From Terriglobia bacterium (lineage in GTDB: Bacteria; Acidobacteriota; Terriglobia; Versatilivoradales; Versatilivoraceae): DNA of 64,000 nt. Below the pieces are notes generated by a model. It saw only the letters and a program-made list of their open reading frames with translations, was not told the DNA's origin and made no database searches. Shown one piece after another: positions 29,212 to 38,137 of the stretch (position 1 is the stretch's first letter; each line of letters opens with the position of its first letter). The position numbers and the translations under genes are program-made. The stretch spans positions 1,360,653 through 1,424,652 of the forward strand of contig OX638355.1 of the NCBI GenBank assembly GCA_951813285.1, in the 5' to 3' direction.

Positions 29212-30783
29212 TCAGTCCTGCTTTCGCTCGCTGCCTGGCCCGGCCTCGGCTCGAGCCCTTCCTTTCCCGTCCCACAAGGTCAGGCCCCGCAGCCCGGCCC
29301 TGGACGGGGCGGGAGACGCCAGGCTGATCAGGTAGCCGGGAATGACCGTGCCCGCGAAGCTGACAAAGGTCAGCCAGAACTTGGAGACCTGCTCGACGGT
29401 GGCAGCCGTGTAGGGGTCGGGCCCTCCCGGCAGCAGCAGCCACTGCCCGTCGATCTTGAACAGCCAGTACTTGGTGACCACCACCAGCAGGTAGCCGACC
29501 ACCGCTCCCAAGGAGGCTCCCCAGCCCGTGGCCCGGCGGGTGGCGGTTCCCAGAACGAACATGCCTACCGCGCAGCCGAAAAACGGGGCCACCACCGAAG
29601 CCATGGTGCCCACGATGGTGTCCTGGCCCGTCAGGAACTGGGCCAGCACCGCGATGACAACAGCCCAGAGCAGCGTCAGGCCGCGGGCCAGCCGCAGGCA
29701 GTGGCCGTCGGGAGCGTCGGGCCGAATCAGCCGCTTGTAGTAGTCTTCCACGCAGACCGTGCTGATGGTGTGGGTTCCCGAATCGATGCTCGACATGGCG
29801 GCCGCGAAAATGGAGGCCAGGATGAGGCCCGCCAGCCCGCCCCTCATTTCGTTGAGGACAAAGTGGGGGAAGGCGCGGTCGGCGCTCCCGATCCCCACGG
29901 CCAGCTCCGGGTTCAACTGATGGTGGGCGTAGAGAACCAGCCCCAGACCGTAGATCAGCACGGTGACCGGGATCGACAGGAAGGGCTTGAACCAGACCGC
30001 CCGCCGGGCGTCTCGCAGGGATGCGCAGGAGAGGTAGCGCTGCATGCTGACCTGGTCGGTCAGGTTGGCGACGCCGTTGACGGCGCCCGCGGTCAGGGCC
30101 ATCCAGACGGTGATGCGGGTGGTGGGATCCAGGCTGAAGTCGAACATCCTCAGCTTGTCGTCGCGGACAATCACGGCCAGGAGCTCGGAGGCCGGGTCCT
30201 TCCAGAAGATCAGGCCGACCGCTGCAGCCAGGCCCAGGGTGAAGAGGAAAAACTGCAGGACGTCGGTCCAGATAATGGCCTTCATGCCGCCCACCAGCGT
30301 GTAGGCGGTGGCGATCGCCGTGGTCAGGATGATGGAGACCGCGGGCTCGATTCCGGTGAGTTCCTCGATGGCCAGGGAGACGGCCACCACGATGGTGGCC
30401 ATCCAGGCCAGGCGGGAGATGATGAAGACCGCGCTGGCCAGGAGCCGGGTGGGGTAGTTGAACCTCCGTTCCAGGTACTCGTAGATGGAGGTCAACTGCA
30501 GTCGATAGAAGAAGTCCAGAAACAAGTAGATGGCGAGGGGCACGCACAGAAAGCCGCAGATGCTGAAGAGGAGATACTTCAGATCGTAGCCGTAGGCTTC
30601 ACCCGGGGTTCCCAGGTAGCTGATGGCCGACAACAGGCTGGCCAACTGGGAGATGCCGACCGCCGCCCAGCCCATGGACCGGCCCGCCAGCAGGAAGTTG
30701 GCCGAGCTGGCCTGCTGGCGCGAGAATCCGACGCCGATTGCCAGCACCAGCAGGGCGTAGGCCACGATCAGCCCGTAGTCCAT
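29212..30783 (-). CDS. Sodium:solute symporter (SSS family)
   Basis: A 523-residue protein with about 13 membrane helices. SSS family marks are FLLAGRSMGWAAVGISQLAS, SAISYLGTPGEAYGYD near the N-terminus, and the ISRLAWMATIVVAVS and FAAAMSSIDSGTHTIST segments. It imports a small solute (sugar, carboxylate or amino acid) with Na+. The ATG at 30783 places the first helix (DYGLIVAYALLVLAIGVGFS) directly at the N-terminus; the frame continues upstream without family resemblance. It is co-transcribed with the Nramp-like gene. The sialic-acid transport subfamily is possible given the sialidase-like gene elsewhere, but this is not shown. Confidence 0.9.
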   Translation of the reverse strand: MDYGLIVAYALLVLAIGVGFSRQQASSANFLLAGRSMGWAAVGISQLASLLSAISYLGTPGEAYGYDLKYLLFSICGFLCVPLAIYLFLDFFYRLQLTSIYEYLERRFNYPTRLLASAVFIISRLAWMATIVVAVSLAIEELTGIEPAVSIILTTAIATAYTLVGGMKAIIWTDVLQFFLFTLGLAAAVGLIFWKDPASELLAVIVRDDKLRMFDFSLDPTTRITVWMALTAGAVNGVANLTDQVSMQRYLSCASLRDARRAVWFKPFLSIPVTVLIYGLGLVLYAHHQLNPELAVGIGSADRAFPHFVLNEMRGGLAGLILASIFAAAMSSIDSGTHTISTVCVEDYYKRLIRPDAPDGHCLRLARGLTLLWAVVIAVLAQFLTGQDTIVGTMASVVAPFFGCAVGMFVLGTATRRATGWGASLGAVVGYLLVVVTKYWLFKIDGQWLLLPGGPDPYTAATVEQVSKFWLTFVSFAGTVIPGYLISLASPAPSRAGLRGLTLWDGKGRARAEAGPGSERKQD

Positions 30784-31035
30784 CCACTGCAGCTGAATCT
30801 GGCAGAGCAAGGCCAACGGCGAGACCTCCCGGGTGGTGGTCACCCGACTGTCGATCAGGAATGCGGGAACGGCATTGTACACCCTGGCTCGGAGGTTCGC
30901 TCGCCGAACCTGGGGGCGGGGAATGGGCGGAGCTGCCGGCAGGTGACGGTTGGCGGGCTTGACGGTCGCGCGGCGGTGCGGTAACTTCGGTCGAAATTTC
31001 TTGCATACCAAGTGACCATTGGGGGGCCCAAATCC

Positions 31036-31992
31036 ATGAAAGTTGTCCTCGACAGCGAAGCCGACCGCGAGTTTGTCGCGGAGCTCAGGAACTCTTTTCC
31101 TTCAGTCGACTTCTGCCCGGCTCCTACCCAGGCCGATCAGATCCGGGAGATCCCCGACGCCGAGGTCCTGTTCGGCGCCATTAGCCCGGCCGTCTTCGAG
31201 GCGGCCGGGAAGTTGCGCTGGTGCCACTTCGTGGGAGCGGGGTTCGACCCGCTGGTGCGGGGCAATCCCGCCTTCGTGGCCAGCGACGTGGTCCTGACCA
31301 ACGCGCCCGCCACTCATGCCATCGCCATGGCCGACCACGTCATGGCCATGATTCTGATGCTCGCCCACCGGATGGTGGACATGCTGGACGATCAGCGGGC
31401 CCACCGCTGGGACGTCGACAAGTACCGGGCCCAGATTACGGAACTCGACGGCGCCACCCTGGGGATTCTGGCCCTGGGCGCCATCGGGCGGGCCGTGGCC
31501 GTGCGGGCCCGGGCCTTCGGCATGCGGGTCTGTGGCGTGGACGTGAAGCCCATGGAGCCGCCGGCGGGAGTGACCGAGGCCTGGACTCTCGAGGGACTGG
31601 AGCGGTTGCTCGAGATCTCCGACTGGTTCGTGGTGACGGCGCCCCTCACCGACGGCACCGACGGACTGCTGAACCGGGAGCGAATCGGCCGGCTCAAGCA
31701 GGGCAGCCGCCTGATCGTCATCTCCCGGGGCGGCATCGTGGATGAAGCGGCGGTGGCGGAGGGGCTCAGGTCGGGAAGCATCGCTGGGGCCGGCTTCGAC
31801 GCCACCAGGCCCGAACCCCCGGCGGACGACAGCCCGCTCTGGGACCTGCCCAACGTCCTGATCTCCCCCCACGTTTCCGGCGACTCCCCCCAGACCTGGG
31901 AGCGCCGCTACCGGATCTTCAAGGACAACCTGGCGCGCTACCTCAAGGGAGAGCCCCTGCTGAATGTCTGCGACAAGCGGGCTGGATTCTGA
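31036..31992 (+). CDS. D-2-hydroxyacid dehydrogenase
   Basis: A 318-residue NAD(P)-dependent enzyme that interconverts a 2-keto acid and its D-2-hydroxy acid. It has the Rossmann motif ALGAIGRAVA, the catalytic Arg in VISRGGIVDE, the Glu in DATRPEPP and the catalytic His in SPHVSGDSP. The start at 31036 is preceded by a G-run; an ATG at 31012 is an alternative. It is divergent from the SSS symporter, sharing a 252-bp spacer with no other gene. Substrate specificity cannot be assigned. Confidence 0.92.
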   Translation: MKVVLDSEADREFVAELRNSFPSVDFCPAPTQADQIREIPDAEVLFGAISPAVFEAAGKLRWCHFVGAGFDPLVRGNPAFVASDVVLTNAPATHAIAMADHVMAMILMLAHRMVDMLDDQRAHRWDVDKYRAQITELDGATLGILALGAIGRAVAVRARAFGMRVCGVDVKPMEPPAGVTEAWTLEGLERLLEISDWFVVTAPLTDGTDGLLNRERIGRLKQGSRLIVISRGGIVDEAAVAEGLRSGSIAGAGFDATRPEPPADDSPLWDLPNVLISPHVSGDSPQTWERRYRIFKDNLARYLKGEPLLNVCDKRAGF

Positions 31993-32009
31993 GGTAAGAT
32001 TGGACCGAA

Positions 32010-32029
32010 GGCGAAGCGTGCGCTTCGCC
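32010..32029. other. 9-bp inverted repeat between genes
   Basis: GGCGAAGCG-TG-CGCTTCGCC forms a near-perfect hairpin or operator, 17 bp after the dehydrogenase stop and 19 bp before the next start. With no T-run it is a weak terminator candidate; it may instead be a protein-binding site for the small gene downstream. Confidence 0.45.
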
Positions 32030-32048
32030 GCAGACGCAAGAGGGTTCG

Positions 32049-32249
32049 ATGAGCAAGCAACACTTTCCAGCCGGCTGGGATGAGGGCTGGGTCCAACGTG
32101 TTCTGGAGCACTACGAAGCGCAAAGCGACGACGAAGCTGTTGCCGAGGACGAAGCTGCGTTCGAAAGCCCCACTCACACGGCGATCGAAGTACCGGTTGA
32201 TCTCGTTCCGGAAGTTCGCGAGCTGATCGCAAAGCGCGAGGCCGATTGA
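32049..32249 (+). CDS. Small hypothetical protein, antitoxin-like size and context
   Basis: A 66-residue acidic protein. It starts with a KQHFPAGWDEGWVQRVLEHY helix, has a central acidic stretch (AVAEDEAAFES) and ends VPVDLVPEVRELIAKREAD. GAGGG precedes the ATG. Proteins of this pattern are familiar as short conserved hypotheticals in many genomes, often beside toxin genes; I do not know a function. Nothing convincing follows it: 32250-32535 holds no supported gene. Confidence 0.65.
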   Translation: MSKQHFPAGWDEGWVQRVLEHYEAQSDDEAVAEDEAAFESPTHTAIEVPVDLVPEVRELIAKREAD

Positions 32250-32535
32250 TCGTCATCGACGCTCGTCCCATAATTTCCCCACAAGTCCGTGTGCTTCACC
32301 GGATCACCGGATCGGATTGCTCCGTAATTCCCGATAGTGCCTCTGAGAAGCTCCCGGGATTCTTTCCTGCTGAACTGCTAGGAACGGGTTTGACTTTGCA
32401 TGGAAAGGTCTGGTCTGCGGGTCCTTGGGAACCGAAAAATCGCAGTCGGAGACCTCCGGGCGACCTCGGAAACGGTGTGCGACCGGGAGTGCCCTGAGCA
32501 GGACTGAACGGTGATGACGAGGCCCAGGAGATCCC

Positions 32536-34419
32536 ATGACCGATGACAGCAGCCAGAGGCTGGATGGCCGACCGACGCCGGAGAGCCCCGGCGACGGGAC
32601 CGCCACGGGCCAAACCGAATTCGTTCCTCCCCATCCCGGGTCTCGCAAGATGCCGCGCTGGAACCCCGGCGAGCTGATCGACGCTCCCAGGTTCGTCCGG
32701 AAGCACTGGTATGCCTTTCTGGGCCCCGGGCTGGTGGCGGGGGCGGGAGCCATCGGCGGCGGCGAGTGGCTGCTGGGTCCGCTGGTGACGGCCCGCTACG
32801 GGGGCGCGCTGCTGTGGCTGGCCACCCTCAGCATCCTGGCCCAGGGCCTCTACAACATCGAGATCAGCCGCTACACCCTCTACACCGGCGAGCCCATCTT
32901 CACCGGCAAATTCCGGACCGCGCCGGGACCCCGGTTCTGGCTGGCCGTCTACCTGATCCTGGATTTCGGCTCGGTCTTTCCCTATCTGGCCGCCACCGCG
33001 GCCACACCGGTGATGATCCTGCTGCTTGGCGGCCAGATGCCCGATCCGGACGCGGTGCCGCTGCACTGGTGGATGCACAAGCTCACCGCCACCGCCATAT
33101 TCGCCGTCTCGGTGATTCCCTTGATCTTCGGAGGCAAGGTCTACAACTCGCTGAAGGCGGTGATGTCCCTCAAGCTGGTCACGGTCTTCGGCTTTCTGCT
33201 GATTGTGGCGCTGCTCTATTCCAGTCCCTCGACCTGGGCCGACATCGGGAGCGGCTTCTTCAAGTTCGGAACCGTGCCCGTTCTCAGCGGGGAGGACCGC
33301 AACGGCAACGGAAGGCTGGACCCCGGAGAGGACTGGGACGGGGACGGCCATCTGGACGTGGTCGAACGCAGGCTGGAGCCTACCGTCGACTCCGACGGCG
33401 ACGGCCGGCCCGACACCTGGGAGCGGGGTCCCCAGGGGCAGCTGGTGAAACACGAGGACCTGGACGGGGATGGATTTCCGGACGGTCCCAACGTGGAAAA
33501 CGTGTTTGTCTCCTGGTTCGGCAAGGGGACTCTGCCCACCATCGATTTCACCCTGATCGCCTTTATCGCCGCCATGGCCGCCATCGCCGGCAACGGAGGG
33601 CTGAGCAATACGCCCATCAGCAACTTCACCCGCGACCAGGGTTGGGGCATGGGACACCATGTGGGCGCCATCCCCAGCATGGTGGGTGGTCAGGGGATAA
33701 CCCTGTCCCACGTGGGGTCGGTGTTCGAGGTGAACCGGCAATCGCTGCCGCGCTGGCGGCGCTGGTACCGGCACGTGGTGCGCGACCAGTGCGCCATCTG
33801 GATTCCCGCCTGCTTCATAGGCCTGGCCCTGCCCAGTATGTTGTCGGTGGAGTTCCTGCGGCGCGGCACCGAGGCCGACCGCTGGAACGCGGCGGCGCTG
33901 ACGGCCGAGGGGGTGGGCAGGCAGGCCGCCAACCCGCCCGACGGCGTGCTGGCGTCCATGACGGGTCTCTCCGAGATCCTGGGCGGCACTGCCTGGGGAA
34001 ATCTTTTCTGGGCTTCCACCCTCTTCTGCGGGTTTCTGGTGCTGGCCCCCACCATGGTCGGACACATCGACGGGGTGGTCCGCCGCTGGCTGGATACCAT
34101 CTGGACTTCCAGCGCCAGGCTGCGCCAGGTGGACCCGTCCAGGATCGGCAGGATCTACTTCGGGCTGATCATGGGCTATTCCGTTCTGGGACTGGCCATG
34201 CTCTGGCTGAACGCGCCCACGGCGCTGATCAAGTTCGCCACCATCAGCTACAATTTCGCGTTGGGCATCAGTTGCTGCCATACCCTGGTTCTCAACACGG
34301 TCCTGCTTCCACGGGAACTGAGGCCCGGCTGGTTTGTCCGCATCGCCATGGCGCTGGGAGGCATCTTCTTTTTCCTTCTGGGGGTGGCGGCGACCTTGAG
34401 GGAGATGGGAATAATTTGA
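32536..34419 (+). CDS. Nramp-like transporter with an inserted EF-hand/calcium-loop segment
   Basis: A 627-residue polytopic protein. The first transmembrane part reads FLGPGLVAGAGAIGGGEWLL, similar to the Nramp TM1 region, and about 11 helices follow. Between hydrophobic segments, around residues 252-325, lies a hydrophilic insert with four consecutive 12-residue calcium-loop motifs: DRNGNGRLDPGE, DWDGDGHLDVVE, DSDGDGRPDTWE and DLDGDGFPDGPN. Three match the canonical DxDxDGxxxxxE loop in length and ligand positions. The insert probably faces the outside. A Tat-type lipoprotein gene follows 73 bp later. The transported ion is unknown; the DPGN metal site is not evident. Confidence 0.83.
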   Translation: MTDDSSQRLDGRPTPESPGDGTATGQTEFVPPHPGSRKMPRWNPGELIDAPRFVRKHWYAFLGPGLVAGAGAIGGGEWLLGPLVTARYGGALLWLATLSILAQGLYNIEISRYTLYTGEPIFTGKFRTAPGPRFWLAVYLILDFGSVFPYLAATAATPVMILLLGGQMPDPDAVPLHWWMHKLTATAIFAVSVIPLIFGGKVYNSLKAVMSLKLVTVFGFLLIVALLYSSPSTWADIGSGFFKFGTVPVLSGEDRNGNGRLDPGEDWDGDGHLDVVERRLEPTVDSDGDGRPDTWERGPQGQLVKHEDLDGDGFPDGPNVENVFVSWFGKGTLPTIDFTLIAFIAAMAAIAGNGGLSNTPISNFTRDQGWGMGHHVGAIPSMVGGQGITLSHVGSVFEVNRQSLPRWRRWYRHVVRDQCAIWIPACFIGLALPSMLSVEFLRRGTEADRWNAAALTAEGVGRQAANPPDGVLASMTGLSEILGGTAWGNLFWASTLFCGFLVLAPTMVGHIDGVVRRWLDTIWTSSARLRQVDPSRIGRIYFGLIMGYSVLGLAMLWLNAPTALIKFATISYNFALGISCCHTLVLNTVLLPRELRPGWFVRIAMALGGIFFFLLGVAATLREMGII

Positions 34420-34425
34420 GCCGTC

Positions 34426-34452
34426 ATCGCACGGGGAGCGACCCGGTGCGAT
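34426..34452. other. Hairpin after the Nramp/EF-hand gene
   Basis: ATCGCAC/GTGCGAT arms continue into GGG/CCC with a bulge, 7 bp past the stop codon. No T-run follows, so it is an imperfect terminator or a processing site between this gene and the lipoprotein gene. Confidence 0.35.
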
Positions 34453-34492
34453 ATGCGGGCTAGTGAACCTGCAAGAAAGGGAGGTACTGCCG

Positions 34493-35500
34493 ATGACATT
34501 CAAGGGACGTGGGCGCAGGCGGTTGCTGGGAGCCGGTTTGGGGAGCCTGGCGGGATCGGCCCTGGCGGGTCTGGCCGGCTGCGCAAAGCCGCGGGAGAAG
34601 GAGAATCCCTGGAAGTCCGCCCTCCAACTGGATACCTCCAGACAGCGGGTCTCGGGAAGCGAGGAGGCGCTGGCGGCGGCCATCCGCCGAGGGGCGGACC
34701 TGCGCATCCGGACGGAATTCAAGAACAACGAACACATCGATACCAGTTCCGACAGTGCCGAGTTGATCGAGGAAGTGGCGGAGTTTGCCGGCACCTATCT
34801 GATGGAAGACCGGTGGGTGGCCGGAATCATGACCCTGCGTCAGCCCATCAGCTTGCCGGACGGCTTCGGGTCCCGGCCCTCCATGTCCTTTTTCCTCTAC
34901 AACCAGGACGGCCGCCAGGCCATCGCCCGCCCCTTTCTGGACGGGGGAGAGATCACGGCCGAACCGGGCCCGTCCGAGTTGGCTGACCACGGCCGCATGC
35001 CCAAGTACCACCAAATGGACAGTTGGGACAAGGGGACCAATGCACCCAGCAGCAACTTCATCTACGATTTCGATCTCTTCAAGTACCTGGTGAGGGACGA
35101 TTGGGAGGAGGTGCTGTCCCACACTGCCGAGGGCAAGGTGCTTTCGGGCTCGGCGGAGGAGCTGGGCCGAAAGGTGGCGGACGGAAAAGAGGTCAAGGTG
35201 GCCGTCCGGGGCCTCTGCGCCGACCTGGCGGGCAAGGACGAGGAGAGCATCGACCACGAGGTCTTCGTCAAGACCGGATCCTGCTACTACTATACCGAGC
35301 AGCGGCTGTTCATCGCCGGGACCCACCCCCTGGTCCGAGTCAAGCCGGGGGTGCCGCTGCAGTACGAGAGCCGGGGGTGGGACTTCGGATGGCTGATGGC
35401 CCGCACCGACGGATACGTGGCCCGCCTGCTGCTAAATCCCTACACCCTCAAGTTCGAAAGGAGCCAGGGCCACTACCCGATCCGCTGGTTCGTGCGGTGA
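34493..35500 (+). CDS. Tat-type lipoprotein of unknown function
   Basis: A 335-residue protein with a twin-arginine-like signal (RGRRRLLGAG) ending in a lipobox LAGC (Cys30), so it is predicted to be exported folded and lipid-anchored. The rest is hydrophilic, with no motif I recognise. It includes an aromatic segment GSCYYYTEQRLFIAGTHPLV and a C-terminal WDFGWLMARTDG. The ATG at 34493 is chosen for the GGGAGG upstream and the signal peptide. It follows the Nramp/EF-hand gene on the same strand and may be its partner; this is inference from position only. Confidence 0.7.
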   Translation: MTFKGRGRRRLLGAGLGSLAGSALAGLAGCAKPREKENPWKSALQLDTSRQRVSGSEEALAAAIRRGADLRIRTEFKNNEHIDTSSDSAELIEEVAEFAGTYLMEDRWVAGIMTLRQPISLPDGFGSRPSMSFFLYNQDGRQAIARPFLDGGEITAEPGPSELADHGRMPKYHQMDSWDKGTNAPSSNFIYDFDLFKYLVRDDWEEVLSHTAEGKVLSGSAEELGRKVADGKEVKVAVRGLCADLAGKDEESIDHEVFVKTGSCYYYTEQRLFIAGTHPLVRVKPGVPLQYESRGWDFGWLMARTDGYVARLLLNPYTLKFERSQGHYPIRWFVR

Positions 35501-35554
35501 ACGGGGGTGTGTCTTCCGTGTTTTTCACCGGGGGCTGGGTGCAGCAGGGGGCAC

Positions 35555-35724
35555 AGGAGACGTTGTCGAATTGCCGGAAAAACCCGCTCGCACCGAATGT
35601 TGGAAGATGTCGGATGGAGATCGGCCATAGATCCCCCACCGGGGAAACCATTCCAATACCTCTATCGCCAAGAGATTGCAGAACCGCCAATCCGAATTTA
35701 TTCCAACTATTCAACAACGTCCTC
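35555..35724. repeat. MITE-like element with imperfect terminal inverted repeats (copy A)
   Basis: The ends carry related inverted arms: left 35555-35579 (core GACGTTGTCGAATT) and right 35701-35724 (core ATTCAACAACGTC). The same end sequence occurs at 58.4-58.8 kb (copy B). No transposase is encoded within the 170 bp; it would depend on one elsewhere. Confidence 0.7.
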
Positions 35725-35734
35725 TGGTTGCCGG

Positions 35735-35950
35735 TCAGCCGACCTTGGTAGAGCGGACCGGTAGCGATTCGGTCTCCAGCGCCGAAAGATCCAATCGCTT
35801 CGATGCATGGTCGATGTCAAAACCGAGCACGTTGCCAGCCGCATCGAAATCGACGTTTAGTCCCTCTGAGACCTCGTGTGTCTCCGCGCCCGGCCCGGCC
35901 TTGAGCTCGACATAGAGACTGTCCGTCTCGGGATAGTATTGAAGCTTCAC
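35735..35950 (-). CDS. DUF2283-family putative antitoxin
   Basis: A 71-residue protein with the DUF2283 pattern: MKLQYYPETDSLYVELK, VSEGLNVDFDAAGNVLGFDI and DHASKRLDLSALE. DUF2283 proteins commonly sit beside small toxin-like genes and are regarded as likely antitoxins. Its start overlaps the stop of the upstream gene (35947-35950), so the pair is co-translated. The 3' end lies 10 bp from repeat element A. Confidence 0.8.
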   Translation of the reverse strand: MKLQYYPETDSLYVELKAGPGAETHEVSEGLNVDFDAAGNVLGFDIDHASKRLDLSALETESLPVRSTKVG

Positions 35951-36198
35951 GGCTGATCCTTTCGAAACCTCCGATCAAAGAAAGCATTGTGAATCGTCTC
36001 CCCGTCGTTGAGCGTGACCACGCGAAGAATGCGGGGAGTTCCTTCGCCAAGGCGGGTCACCTCGCCCCAGAAACGAATACGACCGTCAGGTTGCTCCTCG
36101 CGATGGAGTGGAGCAGCGATGATGTTGGCGCACCAACCCGGGTCGATATAGGGACGCTTGGGGAGAATCCGCTCCTTGAAGTACCGTGTCATCTTCAT
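35947..36198 (-). CDS. Small protein paired with DUF2283, putative toxin
   Basis: An 83-residue basic protein with RYFKERILPKRPYIDPGWC at its N-terminus and a second half reading RILRVVTLNDGETIHNAFFD, a beta-rich pattern seen in small partner genes of DUF2283 (DUF4258-like). A toxin role is inferred from size and the 4-bp overlap with the antitoxin-like gene. The start is 5 bp past the 3' end of the ABC-F gene, so all three may be read together. Confidence 0.65.
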   Translation of the reverse strand: MKMTRYFKERILPKRPYIDPGWCANIIAAPLHREEQPDGRIRFWGEVTRLGEGTPRILRVVTLNDGETIHNAFFDRRFRKDQP

Positions 36199-36202
36199 GC
36201 TA

Positions 36203-38137
36203 TCACATCACCGATTCTTCCAGCGTTCTCGAAAGTTCCTCCCACTCCTTGATCATTTCATCCAACCGCTTGCGATTGTGCTCCACCAGTTTGACCAGGC
36301 GGATGGATTCCTTTGCGCTTTTGAAAGTGCCCAGATCCAACTCCTGAGTGGCAATTTCCACTTCACACCGGGTGATTTCTTCCTCCAACCCCTGGTGCCG
36401 CTCCTTCATTTTCCGCACAAGAACAGGATTGATCTTCTTCGGTCGCAACGGTGTTCCACTCCGGTCGCCGGATCCCCCTGAATTCTCCGCGCGCGGCCGC
36501 TCCTCTCGATCGTCCGGTTGGAGCGTGACCTGGCTCTTTTGCCGCAAGTAGTCTTCATAATTGCCGAAAAAATCCTGGAACTTGCCACCATCGAGCTCAA
36601 AGATTCGCGTTGCCAGCTTGTCAATGAAGTAACGATCGTGGGAAACAAAGACTACCGTTCCGCTGAACTCTTGCAGTGCTTCGAGCAGTACGTCCTTGGC
36701 TCGCAGGTCGAGGTGGTTGGTGGGCTCATCGAGCAACAGAAAATTTCGAGGTCGCAGCAACATGCGGAGGAGGGCATAGCGGTTGCGCTCGCCACCCGAA
36801 AGAACGCGAATCTGTTTGAAGACCTCGTCACTCGAAAACAGGAAGCAGCCGAGCAGAGTGCGCAGTTGCGTCTGGCCGCTCAGGGCAAGGGGTGCGATGC
36901 TCGAGACATCGTCGATCAGACGGGCGCCGGGGTCGAGCTCCTTATACTGGTCCTGTGCGAAATGGTCGACTTCCACGTTGTGTCCCAGCCGAAATTCACC
37001 TGCCGTTGCCGGCTCGCTTCCAGCCAGTATCTTGATCAGCGTGGATTTCCCGGCTCCATTCACCCCCACCAGACCTATGCGATCCCCGCGGTTGATGACG
37101 AAGCTCATGCCCTGGAATACCTGATTGCCTGCATAACTCTTGGCGACCCCGCGAAACTCGGCCACCATGCGTCCGCTCCTGGGTGGCTGAGGAAACGCGA
37201 ATCGGATGGTCTTTTCCCGGGCAGGTAATTCGATCCGTTTGATCTTCTCGAGTTCCTTGATTCGGCTCTGCACCTGCTTCGCCCTCGTGGCCTGGTAGCG
37301 GAAGCGATTGATGAAGATTTCAAGGCGTTCAATCTTTTCCCGCTGGTTGCGGTAGGCCGCCTGAAGTTGCGTTTGGCGCGCGGATTTCTGGGCCAAGTAG
37401 CGTTCGTAGTTCCCGCTGTAAAAGTAGGCGCGCCGATTCCACAGCTCGAGAATCTTGTTCACCGTGGCATCCAGCATGTAGCGGTCGTGGGAGACCAGGA
37501 CGAAGGCGTACGGATACTCGTTCAGGTACTGTTCCAACCAGTTGCGGGCCTCGAGATCGAGATGATTCGTCGGCTCGTCCAGCAACAGGAGCCTGGGCTT
37601 GATCAGCAAGAGCTTGGCCAGCGCCAGGCGCATTTGCCAGCCGCCGGCGAGTTCTTCCGTCGGACGGTTTGAATCTGCGGGCGCAAAGCCCAGGCCGCTC
37701 AGCACCGTACTGGCCTGCGCCTCCAATGAGTAGCCGTCGCGGCCCTGAAATTCGGTCTCGATCCGGTGATAACGATCCGTGATCCGGTGGTACTCATGGC
37801 TGTGCGGATCAACTTCCGCCATCCGGTGAGCCAGGGCTTTCATTTCTTCCTCGAGCGCGAGCAGATCGCCGAAAACAGAGAGGCATTCTTCCAGAACTGT
37901 GCGCCCTGACAGTGACAGGCCATCCTGAGGAAGGTATCCGGCAGTCATATCTTTCGGCGCAGAAAACAGACCGCCATCGAGGGGCTCCATCCCCCCCAGG
38001 ATCTTCAGCAGTGTTGTCTTGCCTGTCCCGTTTCCGCCTACCAGCCCAATGCGATCCGTCGACGTGATAAGCCAGTCGAGATCTTCGAACAAGCTCTGGG
38101 AGCCGAACTGTTTTCTGGCCGCAGAAAGTCGAATCAT
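36203..38137 (-). CDS. ABC-F family ATP-binding protein
   Basis: A 644-residue cytoplasmic protein with two ABC ATPase domains and no membrane segments, as in ABC-F translation factors (Uup/YheS/EttA group). Walker A motifs are GGNGTGKT (34-41) and GVNGAGKST. The signatures are LAGGWQMRLALAK and LSGGERNRYALLR, and both domains carry LLLDEPTNHLDL. A charged linker (about 240-310) and a C-terminal coiled coil (about 560-640) are present. Such proteins act on the ribosome. Its start codon overlaps the end of a truncated VapC frame, marking a rearrangement point. Confidence 0.95.
   Translation of the reverse strand: MIRLSAARKQFGSQSLFEDLDWLITSTDRIGLVGGNGTGKTTLLKILGGMEPLDGGLFSAPKDMTAGYLPQDGLSLSGRTVLEECLSVFGDLLALEEEMKALAHRMAEVDPHSHEYHRITDRYHRIETEFQGRDGYSLEAQASTVLSGLGFAPADSNRPTEELAGGWQMRLALAKLLLIKPRLLLLDEPTNHLDLEARNWLEQYLNEYPYAFVLVSHDRYMLDATVNKILELWNRRAYFYSGNYERYLAQKSARQTQLQAAYRNQREKIERLEIFINRFRYQATRAKQVQSRIKELEKIKRIELPAREKTIRFAFPQPPRSGRMVAEFRGVAKSYAGNQVFQGMSFVINRGDRIGLVGVNGAGKSTLIKILAGSEPATAGEFRLGHNVEVDHFAQDQYKELDPGARLIDDVSSIAPLALSGQTQLRTLLGCFLFSSDEVFKQIRVLSGGERNRYALLRMLLRPRNFLLLDEPTNHLDLRAKDVLLEALQEFSGTVVFVSHDRYFIDKLATRIFELDGGKFQDFFGNYEDYLRQKSQVTLQPDDREERPRAENSGGSGDRSGTPLRPKKINPVLVRKMKERHQGLEEEITRCEVEIATQELDLGTFKSAKESIRLVKLVEHNRKRLDEMIKEWEELSRTLEESVM

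Noticed and set aside
29209..30984. Plus-strand frame of 591 codons opposite the SSS symporter
   Set aside because: Low-complexity Gln/Gly/Asp translation typical of an antisense shadow; the symporter motifs are on the minus strand.
32246..32497. 83-codon frame after the small protein at 32.0 kb
   Set aside because: The composition and lack of any recognisable motif or ribosome binding site do not support a gene; a truncated partner toxin could not be shown.
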